A DNA stretch of 64,000 bases, from the NCBI GenBank assembly GCA_016722025.1, contig JADKGZ010000016.1, positions 1 to 64,000 on the forward strand, read 5' to 3'. This document shows positions 25,922 to 34,134 of the stretch, piece after piece; within the stretch, counting starts at the first letter, position 1, and the number at the start of each line of letters is the position of its first letter. Made by a program: the position numbers and the translations under genes. The DNA comes from Acidimicrobiaceae bacterium. Its GTDB lineage: Bacteria > Actinomycetota > Acidimicrobiia > Acidimicrobiales > Ilumatobacteraceae. The notes below the pieces were generated by a model. The model searched no databases, was not told the DNA's origin, and saw only the letters and a program-made list of their open reading frames with translations.

Positions 25922-26719
25922 ATGACGACTCGGCAAGTGGCGGAAGTGGCGCGCGATGTGTTCGTGATGACGAGCGAGCGCTACACGACCACGTCCACGA
26001 TGATTCGCAGCGGCGGCAACCTGTTCCTGGTCGACCCGGCGTGGACCGTCGCGGAGCTCGAGTCGATCGTCGCCTGGAGTGCCGCACGCGATCTGCGCAT
26101 CACCGGGGCCTTCGCCACGCACGCGCACCACGATCACATGCTGTGGCACCCACAGTTCGGTGATGCCCCGCGCTGGACGACGCCGCGTTCGCTGCAGATG
26201 CTCGGCGAGTGGCGCACTGAGTTGGAGGAGCAACTCGGCGACGACTTCCCAGCGGAGTGGCCGAGCCCGTTCGACGGGCTGCGACCATTGGCGGCGGCGG
26301 CGATTCCAGAGCCGTTCGGCGCGGGCGGGGCAGGCGAAGCAATGGTCACGGTGGAGCACGACGGCCACGCTCCCGGCCACGCGGCGTTGTGGCTCGGAGA
26401 GCGGGGCGTGCTGCTCGCCGGCGACATGCTCAGCGACGTCGAGCTGCCGTTGCCGTTCTTCCCCGACGACCTGCCTGCGTACCTCGATGCACTCGATCGC
26501 TTGGCGGCGGTGGTCGCCGAGGCGTCAGTGCTGGTGCCCGGTCATGGTCACCCGACCGACCGGCCGATGGAACGGCTGGATGCCGATCGGCGCTACCTCG
26601 ACGATGTGCTGGCCGGCCGCGAGGCCGACGATTGGCGTCGCTCGCTGAAGGGAATGGGCGAGGCACACAGCAAGATCGTGGAGATGGCGACGGCGCTGCG
26701 AACGGGCGAATCCAGCTAG
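25922..26719 (+). CDS. MBL-fold metallohydrolase
   Basis: 265-residue protein with the zinc motif THAHHDHMLWHP, a second-ligand segment HDGHAPGHAALWLGERGVLL, the bridging Asp in LAGDMLSD, and a last His in LVPGHGHPTDRP. This is the glyoxalase II/quorum-lactonase-like class of metallo-beta-lactamase fold. The start is fixed by the hexamer 6 bases upstream. The stop codon shares CTAG with the stop of the convergent nei2 (4-base overlap). The substrate is unknown. Confidence 0.83.
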   Translation: MTTRQVAEVARDVFVMTSERYTTTSTMIRSGGNLFLVDPAWTVAELESIVAWSAARDLRITGAFATHAHHDHMLWHPQFGDAPRWTTPRSLQMLGEWRTELEEQLGDDFPAEWPSPFDGLRPLAAAAIPEPFGAGGAGEAMVTVEHDGHAPGHAALWLGERGVLLAGDMLSDVELPLPFFPDDLPAYLDALDRLAAVVAEASVLVPGHGHPTDRPMERLDADRRYLDDVLAGREADDWRRSLKGMGEAHSKIVEMATALRTGESS

Positions 26720-27510
26720 CGCGGCTGACACGTGGGGCAGTAGTAGCAGGCCCTGCCACCGAGCTCGACGGTGCGCACCGGCGTGTCGCAGAGCAGGCAC
26801 ACGTCGCGGTGGTACACGTACGTCGTGTCGCCACGACGAGCCTGGCCCTTCGGCACCGGGAAGCGCTTGCGATCGATGGTGATGATGCGGTTGTCCTTCA
26901 CCCCTTTGCGCAGCATCGTGACCACCGTGTCCCACACCGCGCTCAGCTCTTCGTCGGTGCACGCCTTCCCCGGACGCGCAGGGTTGATGCCGTTCACGAA
27001 CAGGGCCTCGGCTCGATACACGTTGCCCACGCCGGCCAGGACCTTCTGATCGAGCAGGAGCGCGCCGATCGGCTGCGCACTCTTGCGCAGTCGGGCGAGC
27101 GCGTCGGCAGGTTTGGCGTCGCGCCGCAGTGGGTCGGGCCCGAGGCGGCCGATGATCGCGTCGCGGTCGTCGGCACTGCCGATGCTGCAGTCCGTCGGGC
27201 CGGCCAGATCGACGGTGCCACCATCGCTGGACATGCGCATGCGAACCATTCCCTGCACCGCCGGCACCTGCGGACCGGCGGCCACACGGAACTTCCCGAA
27301 CAGGCCCAGGTGCACATGGCCGACCAGCCCGTTGGCCCACCAGTAGAACAGGTGCTTGCCGTACGGCTCGATGCGATCGAGCACGACACCGTCGACGAGG
27401 GCGGCGTCGGCGGCGAAGCGGCCCTGCGGCGACGAGACCGCCACCGGCCGCCCGACGAGCAGGGGGGAGTGATCCTTGGCGATGCGGTGAATCGTGTGGC
27501 CTTCGGGCAT
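26716..27510 (-). CDS. nei: DNA glycosylase/AP lyase, Nei2-type (Fpg/Nei family)
   Basis: Base-excision repair enzyme for oxidised pyrimidines; 264 residues. After Met removal the N-terminus is PEGHTIHRIAKDH: Pro is the Schiff-base nucleophile and Glu the acid; PEGH (not PELP) points to the Nei group. The H2TH region is GALLLDQKVLAGVGNVYRAE. A zinc finger C-x2-C-x16-C-x2-C closes the protein. The start at ATG 27510 is fixed by the need for the N-terminal Pro. Divergent to glcF. Confidence 0.92.
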   Translation of the reverse strand: MPEGHTIHRIAKDHSPLLVGRPVAVSSPQGRFAADAALVDGVVLDRIEPYGKHLFYWWANGLVGHVHLGLFGKFRVAAGPQVPAVQGMVRMRMSSDGGTVDLAGPTDCSIGSADDRDAIIGRLGPDPLRRDAKPADALARLRKSAQPIGALLLDQKVLAGVGNVYRAEALFVNGINPARPGKACTDEELSAVWDTVVTMLRKGVKDNRIITIDRKRFPVPKGQARRGDTTYVYHRDVCLLCDTPVRTVELGGRACYYCPTCQPR

Positions 27511-27520
27511 GGTGCTGCTG

Positions 27521-27530
27521 ACGCTACGGT
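27521..27530. promoter_or_regulatory. Overlapping divergent -10 elements (nei and glcF)
   Basis: ACGCTACGGT holds TAGCGT on the minus strand (27526-27521, 10 bases before the nei ATG) and TACGGT on the plus strand (27525-27530, 9 bases before the glcF GTG 27540). Only 29 bases separate the two start codons. Confidence 0.42.
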
Positions 27531-27539
27531 GGGCGCGCC

Positions 27540-28676
27540 GTGAAGTTCCACCTCGACGACAACGAACTCGCAACCTGCGTCAGCTGTGGGCTGTGCCTGC
27601 CGCATTGCCCGACTTTTCGTGCGACGGGGGAGGAAGCGCTGTCGCCGCGCGGGCGCATCGCCGCGATCCGGGCGGTCCACCACGACGATGCTCCGGTCAC
27701 ACCAGAGTTCGTGTCGTTCATGGAGTCGTGCGTGCAGTGCCGCGGTTGCGAGCCCGCCTGCCCATCCGGCGTGCACTACGGCAACCTGCAGGAGGGCGTG
27801 CGCGAGACGCTCGCTCAACGGCACCGCATCACACCGCGCTGGCAGCGGGCCGCCTTCGCCGTGCTCCCTCGCCACCGCCTGCTGCTCGCCGGCTCCAGCG
27901 CACTGGCAGTTGCCCAGCGAATGCACCTGGTGCCCCGACGGGCTGGTCTCACCACGCTGGCCGTGCGGCGCCCTCAGCCGCTGCGGGCCACCGGAACCGA
28001 CGTGTGGCTGTTCACCGGCTGCGTGATGGACGCGTGGATGCGCGACACCCACCGCAGCACCGCCAAGGTGCTCGATCACCTCGGCGTCACCTTTGCCCTG
28101 CCCGGTAAGGGTGGGGGTTGTTGCGGTGCGCTGCACACGCACGCGGGCCTCACCGACGCAGCGCGCCACCTGGCGGCGAACGTGATGTCGTCGATGCCCG
28201 GCGATGCCCCCATCGTGGTGAACTCGGCGGGTTGCGGCGCGGCGTTGAAGGAGTACGGCCACCTGCTGGGCACGCCGGACGCAGCGGTCTTCGGTGCACG
28301 CGTGCTCGACGTGCACGAGTTCGTCGCGCAGCACGTCGACCGGCTGCGGCCCACCCGGCGCGTCGGCCCCGTGATCGTGCAGGACCCGTGCCACCTGCGC
28401 CACGTGCAGAAGGCGCACATGGCCGTGCGCACCGTGCTGGCGCCGGTCGCAGACCTCGTGGAGCTCGACGACGATGGCCTGTGCTGCGGTGCAGGTGGCG
28501 CCTACTCGGTGATGGAACCCGCGTTGGCCGGGCAGATCCGCGAACGCAAGTTGGCCTCCATCGCTCGCGCCGGGGGCGGGCTGGTGGCCAGCGCCAACCC
28601 TGGCTGTGCGATGCACCTGGCGGCCGCCGGGCTCACGGTGCGCCACCCCATCGACATCCTCGCGGAGGCGCTGTGA
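27540..28676 (+). CDS. glcF: Glycolate oxidase iron-sulfur subunit GlcF
   Basis: Carries electrons from the GlcD/GlcE flavins to the membrane quinone pool; 378 residues. Two 4Fe-4S clusters are bound by CVSCGLCLPHCP and CVQCRGCEPACP. Two cysteine-rich CCG domains follow: LPGKGGGCCGALHTHAG with NSAGCGAALKEYG, and QDPCHLRHVQ with LCCGAGGAYSV and ANPGCAMHL. GTG 27540 is the only start near the promoter. The gene lies 2.6 kb after glcD-glcE and is not in the same transcript. Its TGA overlaps the next GTG (GTGA). Confidence 0.88.
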   Translation: MKFHLDDNELATCVSCGLCLPHCPTFRATGEEALSPRGRIAAIRAVHHDDAPVTPEFVSFMESCVQCRGCEPACPSGVHYGNLQEGVRETLAQRHRITPRWQRAAFAVLPRHRLLLAGSSALAVAQRMHLVPRRAGLTTLAVRRPQPLRATGTDVWLFTGCVMDAWMRDTHRSTAKVLDHLGVTFALPGKGGGCCGALHTHAGLTDAARHLAANVMSSMPGDAPIVVNSAGCGAALKEYGHLLGTPDAAVFGARVLDVHEFVAQHVDRLRPTRRVGPVIVQDPCHLRHVQKAHMAVRTVLAPVADLVELDDDGLCCGAGGAYSVMEPALAGQIRERKLASIARAGGGLVASANPGCAMHLAAAGLTVRHPIDILAEAL

Positions 28677-28864
28677 GCGGCACGTACGACAACCTGGCAG
28701 GCCGGCTCGAGGCGATCGCGGAGGAGCTCGACGACGTGATGTTCGATCAGCTACGGGAGGCCTCGGCGGCGCACGCCGGCCGCCCGCCGGACGACAAGCG
28801 ACTCACCCAGGCTCGCAGGGCGATCGAGAAGGCAAGTCGGCTGCTGCGCGGCGGCGAGGACTGA
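28673..28864 (+). CDS. Small hypothetical protein, 63 residues
   Basis: Starts at GTG 28673, overlapping the glcF stop (GTGA). The product is helical and charged: MSGTYDNLAGRLEAIAEELD, then DVMFDQLREASAAHAGRPPDDK and a basic C-terminal helix ARRAIEKASRLLRGG. There is no membrane segment and no recognisable family. Translational coupling to glcF suggests a real gene. Its stop lies in the 15-base palindrome CTGAGGCTGCCTCAG (28861-28875), which also holds the stop of the convergent MOSC gene. Confidence 0.6.
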   Translation: MSGTYDNLAGRLEAIAEELDDVMFDQLREASAAHAGRPPDDKRLTQARRAIEKASRLLRGGED

Positions 28865-28871
28865 GGCTGCC

Positions 28872-29705
28872 TCAGAGCCGCTCGAGCGCGTCGCCGACGC
28901 CCACCCGGCCCGGTTGCACGACACGGGCGTACATGCCGACTGCCTGGCCGAGGTCTTTGACCACGTGGCGCAGGATCGCCCGGTCGGCGGGCACATCGGG
29001 GGTGATCTCGCGGGTGATGGCCGCGCACCGCGGGCAGTCGTTGATCACCTCGACCACCGCGGTACCGATTGCAAACCGCTGGCCGGTCCAGTCGAACTCG
29101 GGGTGGCCCGGGGCGTCGCCGGTGTCGACCACCAGGCTCGGCCGGAAGCGACGCACGTCGATCACCGAGCCGGGCACGGCGGCGGCGATGGATCGCAGCG
29201 CGGAGGTGCTCATGATCATCAGCGGGTAGCAGTCGTAGAGGGCGCCAGGCGGTGTCTCGTACTCCAACGACACCGCGGGAAACTTGGTGAAGTCAGGCAG
29301 CGGCTCGTCGCCCTCGCGTGCGAAGATCGTGCGCAGCTCCTCCATCATGTCGCCATCGCCGAACGGTGCCCGCCGGTAGAAGTCGAGCTGCTCGGCAGCG
29401 GGTCGCTGCCACAGGCTGACCGGGCGGCCCAGCTCGGCGGAGAGCACCGAGTCGACGTCGGGGTCGGTGCTGGCCACGGTGCGCGCTCCGGGCAACGTGA
29501 TGGTGACCGAACCACCGTCGCCGTACCGTGCGGCGAAGCGCATCAGACCACCGAGCTTGCGAGTGTTCGCGATCACGCCGGCGTCTTCGTCGCGTACCGC
29601 CCACGTGCGGTCGCCGACGATGCCGACCTCGTCGAGCACGGCCGACTCGACCGTGCCACCGATCATCGACTTCACCGGGTACTGCCAGATGGTGTCCAGC
29701 TTCAT
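28872..29705 (-). CDS. MOSC-domain protein (MOSC_N plus MOSC)
   Basis: 277-residue protein. The N-terminal MOSC_N barrel is visible as IWQYPVKSMIGGTVESAVLD with GIVGDRTWAVRDE and NTRKLGGLM. The MOSC core has VDVRRFRPSLVVDTG and VINDCPRCAAITREI, where the conserved Cys pair of DCPRC is the expected molybdenum-cofactor or sulfur site. Relatives are amidoxime-reducing (mARC/YcbX) proteins, but the YcbX ferredoxin domain is absent. ATG 29705 overlaps the LOG gene stop by 4 bases, so both are one transcript. Confidence 0.83.
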   Translation of the reverse strand: MKLDTIWQYPVKSMIGGTVESAVLDEVGIVGDRTWAVRDEDAGVIANTRKLGGLMRFAARYGDGGSVTITLPGARTVASTDPDVDSVLSAELGRPVSLWQRPAAEQLDFYRRAPFGDGDMMEELRTIFAREGDEPLPDFTKFPAVSLEYETPPGALYDCYPLMIMSTSALRSIAAAVPGSVIDVRRFRPSLVVDTGDAPGHPEFDWTGQRFAIGTAVVEVINDCPRCAAITREITPDVPADRAILRHVVKDLGQAVGMYARVVQPGRVGVGDALERL

Positions 29706-30748
29706 GTCACTCCTCCTGGAGGGTCTTGCACGGGCACGAACGTGTTGCACAGGTCGATGAGCTCGCGGAGATCCGAGTACGCGTGCTTCGCTGCCGGGAT
29801 GGCGATGCGCGGCAGCGCAAGCTTGTCGTTGTCGCGTTGCTCTGGCGTCATCGGAGCCGTGGCGTGGATGGCACCCGAGCCGGCGAGGTGCCCGAAGCTG
29901 GTGTTGAGCTGCGCGAGCTGCCCCTCGGTGGGCGCCTGCTGCAGCCGGATGACCAGCGTGTCGCCCACGTAGCGCAGCGAGTCGTAGTTGCGGTAGAAGC
30001 CGACGACTTCCCGAACGGCCTGCTCGCAGTTGTCGGTGATCAGGTACAGGCCGGTGTCGGCGGCCGCGACGAGCCCACGCTCGACGAGCTGGCGCCCGAT
30101 GAAGTCGTGCACGGTCTCCCAATAGGGGTCACCCGGCGTGTCGAGGAACACGATGGGAACCGGCACGCCTTTGCCGGTTTGCGTGAGCGTCAGCAGCTCG
30201 AAGGTTTCGTCGAGCGTGCCGAAGCCCCCGGGCAGGCACACGAAGCCCTTGCTCTCCTTGATGAGCATCAGCTTGCGGGTGAAGAAGTACTTCATGGTGA
30301 CGTACTTCTCGTCGCCGGCGATGATGTGGTTGGCGCCCTGCTCGAACGGCAGCCGGATGGACACGCCGATCGAGTGCTCGCGCCCGGCGCCCTCCATGCC
30401 CGCCTGCATGATGCCCGGCCCGGCGCCGGTGATGACCATCCACCCCTGCTCGGCGAAGTGATGGGCGACGTCGCGAGCCGCGGCGTACAGCGGGTCGTTC
30501 TCCTTGGTGCGGGCCGAGCCGAAGATGGTGACCTTCGGCAGCCCCCGCGAGTGCGAGAACATCTCGAACGCATCGCCCATCTCCTCCAGCGCGGCAGCGG
30601 CGATCTTCAGGTCGAGCGTGGAAGGCCGACGAGTGACGAGATCCACCGCGGCGCGCAACAACTGCTGCGAGTGGCGGCGATCGGCGCCCGGTGGCACCGC
30701 GTCGATCAGTGCTGCGAAGAGAACATCGGCCTCGTGGGTGCTGGTCAC
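29702..30748 (-). CDS. LOG-family (TIGR00730) Rossmann-fold protein
   Basis: 348-residue protein of the lysine-decarboxylase-like LOG superfamily, whose characterised members are cytokinin nucleotide phosphoribohydrolases or PpnN-type nucleotide 5'-monophosphate nucleosidases. The motif FVCLPGGFGTLDETFELLTL contains PGGxGTxxE; WMVITGAGPGIMQAGMEGA and the KVTIFGSART beta-strand complete the nucleotide site. It is longer than the 190-residue plant-type LOG, with extra N- and C-terminal helices, closer to the long actinobacterial/PpnN-like form. GTG 30748 is supported by TAGAGT 6 bases upstream. Confidence 0.83.
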   Translation of the reverse strand: MTSTHEADVLFAALIDAVPPGADRRHSQQLLRAAVDLVTRRPSTLDLKIAAAALEEMGDAFEMFSHSRGLPKVTIFGSARTKENDPLYAAARDVAHHFAEQGWMVITGAGPGIMQAGMEGAGREHSIGVSIRLPFEQGANHIIAGDEKYVTMKYFFTRKLMLIKESKGFVCLPGGFGTLDETFELLTLTQTGKGVPVPIVFLDTPGDPYWETVHDFIGRQLVERGLVAAADTGLYLITDNCEQAVREVVGFYRNYDSLRYVGDTLVIRLQQAPTEGQLAQLNTSFGHLAGSGAIHATAPMTPEQRDNDKLALPRIAIPAAKHAYSDLRELIDLCNTFVPVQDPPGGVT

Positions 30749-30754
30749 GGCTGC

Positions 30755-30760
30755 ACTCTA
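30755..30760 (-). promoter_or_regulatory. -10 element TAGAGT before the LOG gene
   Basis: On the minus strand TAGAGT is followed by GCAGCC and GTG 30748. Confidence 0.45.
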
Positions 30761-30761
30761 G

Positions 30762-30950
30762 GCATGAAAGGAATTTCCGGCTTCCGCGTCATCGAACCGA
30801 GAGGGTGTCGTCTGAAGTCCAGACAACACGGCACGCGCGGGAAACCACGAGCTTCTCTCCCGGGAGCTCGGTGCGTAGCGAGGGCAAGGCAAGATCGCCC
30901 GACGCTGAAGCGAGGTGGGTGAGGGCGGCGGAGCCCTCACCCACCTCATT
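30762..30950 (+). other. Structured intergenic region, possible small RNA
   Basis: The 232-base gap between tal and the LOG gene holds three inverted repeats in a row: 30805-30814 with 30820-30829 (10 positions, one mismatch, loop AAGTC), a shorter one around GAGCTTCTCTCCCGGGAGCTC (30868-30888; GAGCT/AGCTC), and the strong terminator at 30912-30947. Such a series could be a small transcript ending in its own terminator, on either strand. No known class (6S, tmRNA, RNase P, SRP, common riboswitches) could be matched by its conserved motifs. Confidence 0.3.
30912..30947. terminator. Strong terminator hairpin after tal
   Basis: GAGGTGGGTGAGGGC (30912-30926) pairs perfectly with 30933-30947, a 15-bp stem with a 6-base loop. 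On the plus strand ATTTC follows. It lies 33 bases past the tal stop on the minus strand and can end the tkt-tal transcript. Confidence 0.85.
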
Positions 30951-30980
30951 TCACATCATGTGCACGGCAACCGTCTGGGA

Positions 30981-32087
30981 TCAGTTGCGCAGCTCGTCGG
31001 CCTTGGCGGCGAGTGCCTCGAGCAGGTCGTCGAAGCTCTTCTGGAAGCTGGCGACACCATCACGTTCCAGCTTGTCGGCGACATCGTCCATGTCGACACC
31101 CACCTCTGCCAGCTGGCGCCAGACGAGCTCGGCATGCGAGACGCCTTCGTCGATGGTGCGCGCCGACGTGCCGTGATGCGCGAACGCTTCGATGGTGGCA
31201 TCAGGCAGTGTGTTGACAGTGTCGGGCCCGATCAGCTCGTCGACGTACAGCGTGTCGGGATAGGCCGGGTTCTTGGTGGACGTACTGGCCCACAACGGGC
31301 GCTGCACGACGGCACCGTCGGCGGCCAGCGCCTCCCAGCGCGCACCGCTGAACGTGTGGCGAAAGGCGTGGTAGGCCAGCTTGGCCTGAGCGATGGCCGC
31401 CTTGCCGCGCAACGCCAGCGCTTCGGGCGTGCCGATGGCATCGAGTCGAGCATCGACCTCGCTGTCGACGCGGCTGATGAAGAAGCTGGCGACACTGGCA
31501 ACGTGCGCCAGGTCGGCATCGACCGTGCCGGCGTACTCCTCGAGGCCGTCGATGTACGCGTCCATCACCTGCTGGTAGCGATCGAGGCTGAAGATGAGCG
31601 TGACGTTGATGTTGCGGCCCTCGGCGATCATCCGCCGAATGGCCGCCAGGCCCTCCACGGTGCCAGGGATCTTGACCATCAGGTTCGGCCGATCGATCTG
31701 CTCGTGCAGCGCACGGGCTGCGGCCTCGGTACCCGGGCCGTCGTGAGCAAGGCTGGGGGCCACCTCGACGCTCACGTAGCCGTCACCGCCGAAGCTGTCG
31801 TGGTGCAGTTGAGCGAACTCGTCGAGCGCACCGTTGATGTCGGCCAGCACCATCGCCCAGTACTGCTCGATCACCGACGCACCCGAGTGCACCAGCGCGC
31901 GTTGCTGCTCGTCGTAGTCGGCCGAGCCCTGGATGGCCTTCTGGAAGATGGTGGGGTTGCTGGTGAGACCGCGGATGCCGCTGGCCACCAAGTCGCGCAG
32001 CGTGCCGTTGGTGAGGTAGCTGCGCTTGAGGTTGTCGAGCCAGGGGCTCTGGCCCTGCTCGTAGTAGAGGTGGTTCAGACGATCCAT
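30981..32087 (-). CDS. tal: Transaldolase
   Basis: Moves a dihydroxyacetone unit between sugar phosphates in the non-oxidative pentose phosphate pathway. At 368 residues it is the longer (mycobacterial-type) form. The start at ATG 32087 gives MDRLNHLYYEQGQSPWLDNL. Motifs are GIRGLTSNPTIFQKAI, VSVEVAPSLAHD, the Schiff-base Lys in RPNLMVKIPGTVEGL, and NVTLIFSLDRYQQV. It begins 5 bases after the tkt stop, behind AAGGG, and is co-transcribed with tkt. Confidence 0.94.
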   Translation of the reverse strand: MDRLNHLYYEQGQSPWLDNLKRSYLTNGTLRDLVASGIRGLTSNPTIFQKAIQGSADYDEQQRALVHSGASVIEQYWAMVLADINGALDEFAQLHHDSFGGDGYVSVEVAPSLAHDGPGTEAAARALHEQIDRPNLMVKIPGTVEGLAAIRRMIAEGRNINVTLIFSLDRYQQVMDAYIDGLEEYAGTVDADLAHVASVASFFISRVDSEVDARLDAIGTPEALALRGKAAIAQAKLAYHAFRHTFSGARWEALAADGAVVQRPLWASTSTKNPAYPDTLYVDELIGPDTVNTLPDATIEAFAHHGTSARTIDEGVSHAELVWRQLAEVGVDMDDVADKLERDGVASFQKSFDDLLEALAAKADELRN

Positions 32088-32092
32088 GAGGG

Positions 32093-34060
32093 TCAACCCT
32101 TCGTGTGGGCCAACGCGGTGGCACGAGCCACGACGTTGGCGACGTTGATTCCGAGCTGGTCGAGCACCTCCGCGCCGGGGGCGCTGGCGCCGAAGCGGTC
32201 GATGCCGATGCTGTCGTCGGCCCAGCGCGCCCACCCGAACGTGGTGGCGGCCTCGACCGACAGCACGGGTACACCGGCTGGCAGCACCGACTGGCGGAAC
32301 GCAGCGCTCTGCGCTTCGAAGCGATCCCAGGAGGGCATGCTGACCACGCGCACCGCGATGCCGTCAGTGGCCAACCGGGCGGCGGCCTCGACGCAGAGGC
32401 TGACCTCGCTGCCAGTGGCCAGCAGCACCACTTGCGCCCGAGGGTCGTCGAGCACGATGCCCGCACCGGTGACCACGGCGGACCCGTCGGTGACCACCGT
32501 CAGGTTCTGTCGGGAGAGCACCAGGGCTGTGGGACCGTCGTGCGCGACAGCCGCACGCCACGCAGCGACCGTCTCGTTGGCGTCGGCAGGCCGGATGACC
32601 TGCAGCTGAGGAATGGCGCGCAGGGTGGCGATGTGCTCGACGGGCTGGTGAGTGGGACCGTCTTCGCCCACACCCACCGAGTCGTGGGTGAAGACGAACA
32701 CCACCTTGGCGCCGCTGAGTGCAGCCAGGCGCACCGGAGGCCGCATGTAGTCGAGGAAGACGAAGAAGGTACCGCCGGCCGGCAGCACGCCGCCGTGCAG
32801 CGCCATGCCCACCATCGCCGAACCCATCGCGTGCTCGCGGATGCCGTAGTACACCTGACGACCGGCGAGCGCGTCGGGTGTTGCGGCTACCTGCCCGGCG
32901 AGCTTGGTGCCGGTGTTGCCGGTGAGGTCGGCGGCACCGGCCACCAGGCTGGGCACGCCTTCCAACGAGGCGTTGAACGCCTTCTCGATCGCCACTCTGG
33001 TGGCGATCTTCTCGCCGTGCTCGAAGATGGGCAGCGCTGCCTCCCAACCCGGAAGGCCGGCGGCCGCCCACGTGGCATCCCAGACCGCCTGGTCGAGAGC
33101 AGCGGCGTCGAAGCGTTGCTGCCACTGGGCGCGTGCCGCCGCCCCGCGGCCGGCCGTGTGCGAGCGATAGGCCTCGACCACCGCGGTGGGGGCCCAGAAC
33201 GGTTCGTCGGGAATGCCCATGACGGCCTTCGTACGGGTGATCTGCTCGGCGCTGAAGGGGTTGCCGTGTGCCTCGTGGCGGTCGGTGAGATCGGGGCTGG
33301 GGGCGCCGATGTGACTGCGCAGGATGAGCAGGCTGGGCCGGTCGGTGACCGCCTTGGCACGCAGCAGTGCCTGCTCGAGCGCGTCGCAGTGATCGGCGAT
33401 CTCACCCAGGTGCTCGACGTGCCACCCGTACGCTTCGAAGCGGCCGGCCACGTCGTCGCTGTAGGTGAGCGCAGTGTCGCCGTCGATCGTGATGTGGTTG
33501 TCGTCGTAGACGCAGATGAGGTTGCCCAGCTGCTGATGGCCCGCCAGCGATGCCGCCTCGTGGCTGACACCTTCCATGAAGCACCCATCGCCGGCCAGCA
33601 CGAACGTGTGGTGGTTGACGACATCGCCGCCGAACTGGCCGCGCAGGTGGCGCTCGGCCAGCGCCATGCCGACGGCGTTGGCGAAGCCCTGGCCCAGCGG
33701 GCCGGTGGTGACTTCGACGCCGGCCGTGTGACCCACCTCGGGATGCCCTGGCGTGGCCGAGCCCCACTGGCGGAACTGCTTGATGTCGTCGAGCGAGAGC
33801 CCGTAACCCGAGAGGAACAGCAGCGAGTACTGCAGGATGGACGCATGGCCGTTGGAGAGGATGAACCGGTCGCGGTCGGGCCAGTGCGGGTTGGCGGGGT
33901 CGTGGCGCAGCACCCGGCTGTACAGCACGTGGGCCAGCGGGGCGAGCGCCATGGCCGTGCCCTGGTGGCCGCTCTTGGCAGCGAACGGTGCATCCATGGC
34001 GAGGCCACGAATGAGCGAGATCGCCTGTTGGTCGAGTTCTGGTGTGAGGCTGTCGGGCAC
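32093..34060 (-). CDS. tkt: Transketolase
   Basis: Thiamine-diphosphate enzyme transferring two-carbon units, partner of tal in the pentose phosphate pathway or carbon rearrangement. GTG 34060 gives 655 residues starting (M)PDSLTPELDQQAISLIRGLA. Motifs: KSGHQGTAMALAPLAHVLYS, the TPP-binding LAGDGCFMEGVSHEAASLAG with DDNHITIDG, the pyrimidine-domain Glu in YGIREHAMGSAMVGMALHGG, FVFTHDSVGVGEDGPTHQPV, and the C-terminal ATGSEVSLCVEAA. A few upstream in-frame codons lack the promoter geometry. Confidence 0.94.
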   Translation of the reverse strand: MPDSLTPELDQQAISLIRGLAMDAPFAAKSGHQGTAMALAPLAHVLYSRVLRHDPANPHWPDRDRFILSNGHASILQYSLLFLSGYGLSLDDIKQFRQWGSATPGHPEVGHTAGVEVTTGPLGQGFANAVGMALAERHLRGQFGGDVVNHHTFVLAGDGCFMEGVSHEAASLAGHQQLGNLICVYDDNHITIDGDTALTYSDDVAGRFEAYGWHVEHLGEIADHCDALEQALLRAKAVTDRPSLLILRSHIGAPSPDLTDRHEAHGNPFSAEQITRTKAVMGIPDEPFWAPTAVVEAYRSHTAGRGAAARAQWQQRFDAAALDQAVWDATWAAAGLPGWEAALPIFEHGEKIATRVAIEKAFNASLEGVPSLVAGAADLTGNTGTKLAGQVAATPDALAGRQVYYGIREHAMGSAMVGMALHGGVLPAGGTFFVFLDYMRPPVRLAALSGAKVVFVFTHDSVGVGEDGPTHQPVEHIATLRAIPQLQVIRPADANETVAAWRAAVAHDGPTALVLSRQNLTVVTDGSAVVTGAGIVLDDPRAQVVLLATGSEVSLCVEAAARLATDGIAVRVVSMPSWDRFEAQSAAFRQSVLPAGVPVLSVEAATTFGWARWADDSIGIDRFGASAPGAEVLDQLGINVANVVARATALAHTKG

Positions 34061-34068
34061 GGCAGTGG

Positions 34069-34074
34069 ACTGTA
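34069..34074 (-). promoter_or_regulatory. -10 element TACAGT before tkt
   Basis: TACAGT on the minus strand lies 8 bases before GTG 34060 and supports the shorter N-terminus. Confidence 0.4.
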
Positions 34075-34134
34075 TCCGCGGGACCGGGCGCCATGGCAGA
34101 ACCGCGGCGACGCAGCCGGGTTTCGGCGGCGGGG

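Noticed and set aside
30749..30980. Known structured RNA (6S, tmRNA, RNase P, SRP RNA or a riboswitch)
   Set aside because: None of the conserved sequence motifs of these classes could be found; only unassigned hairpins remain.
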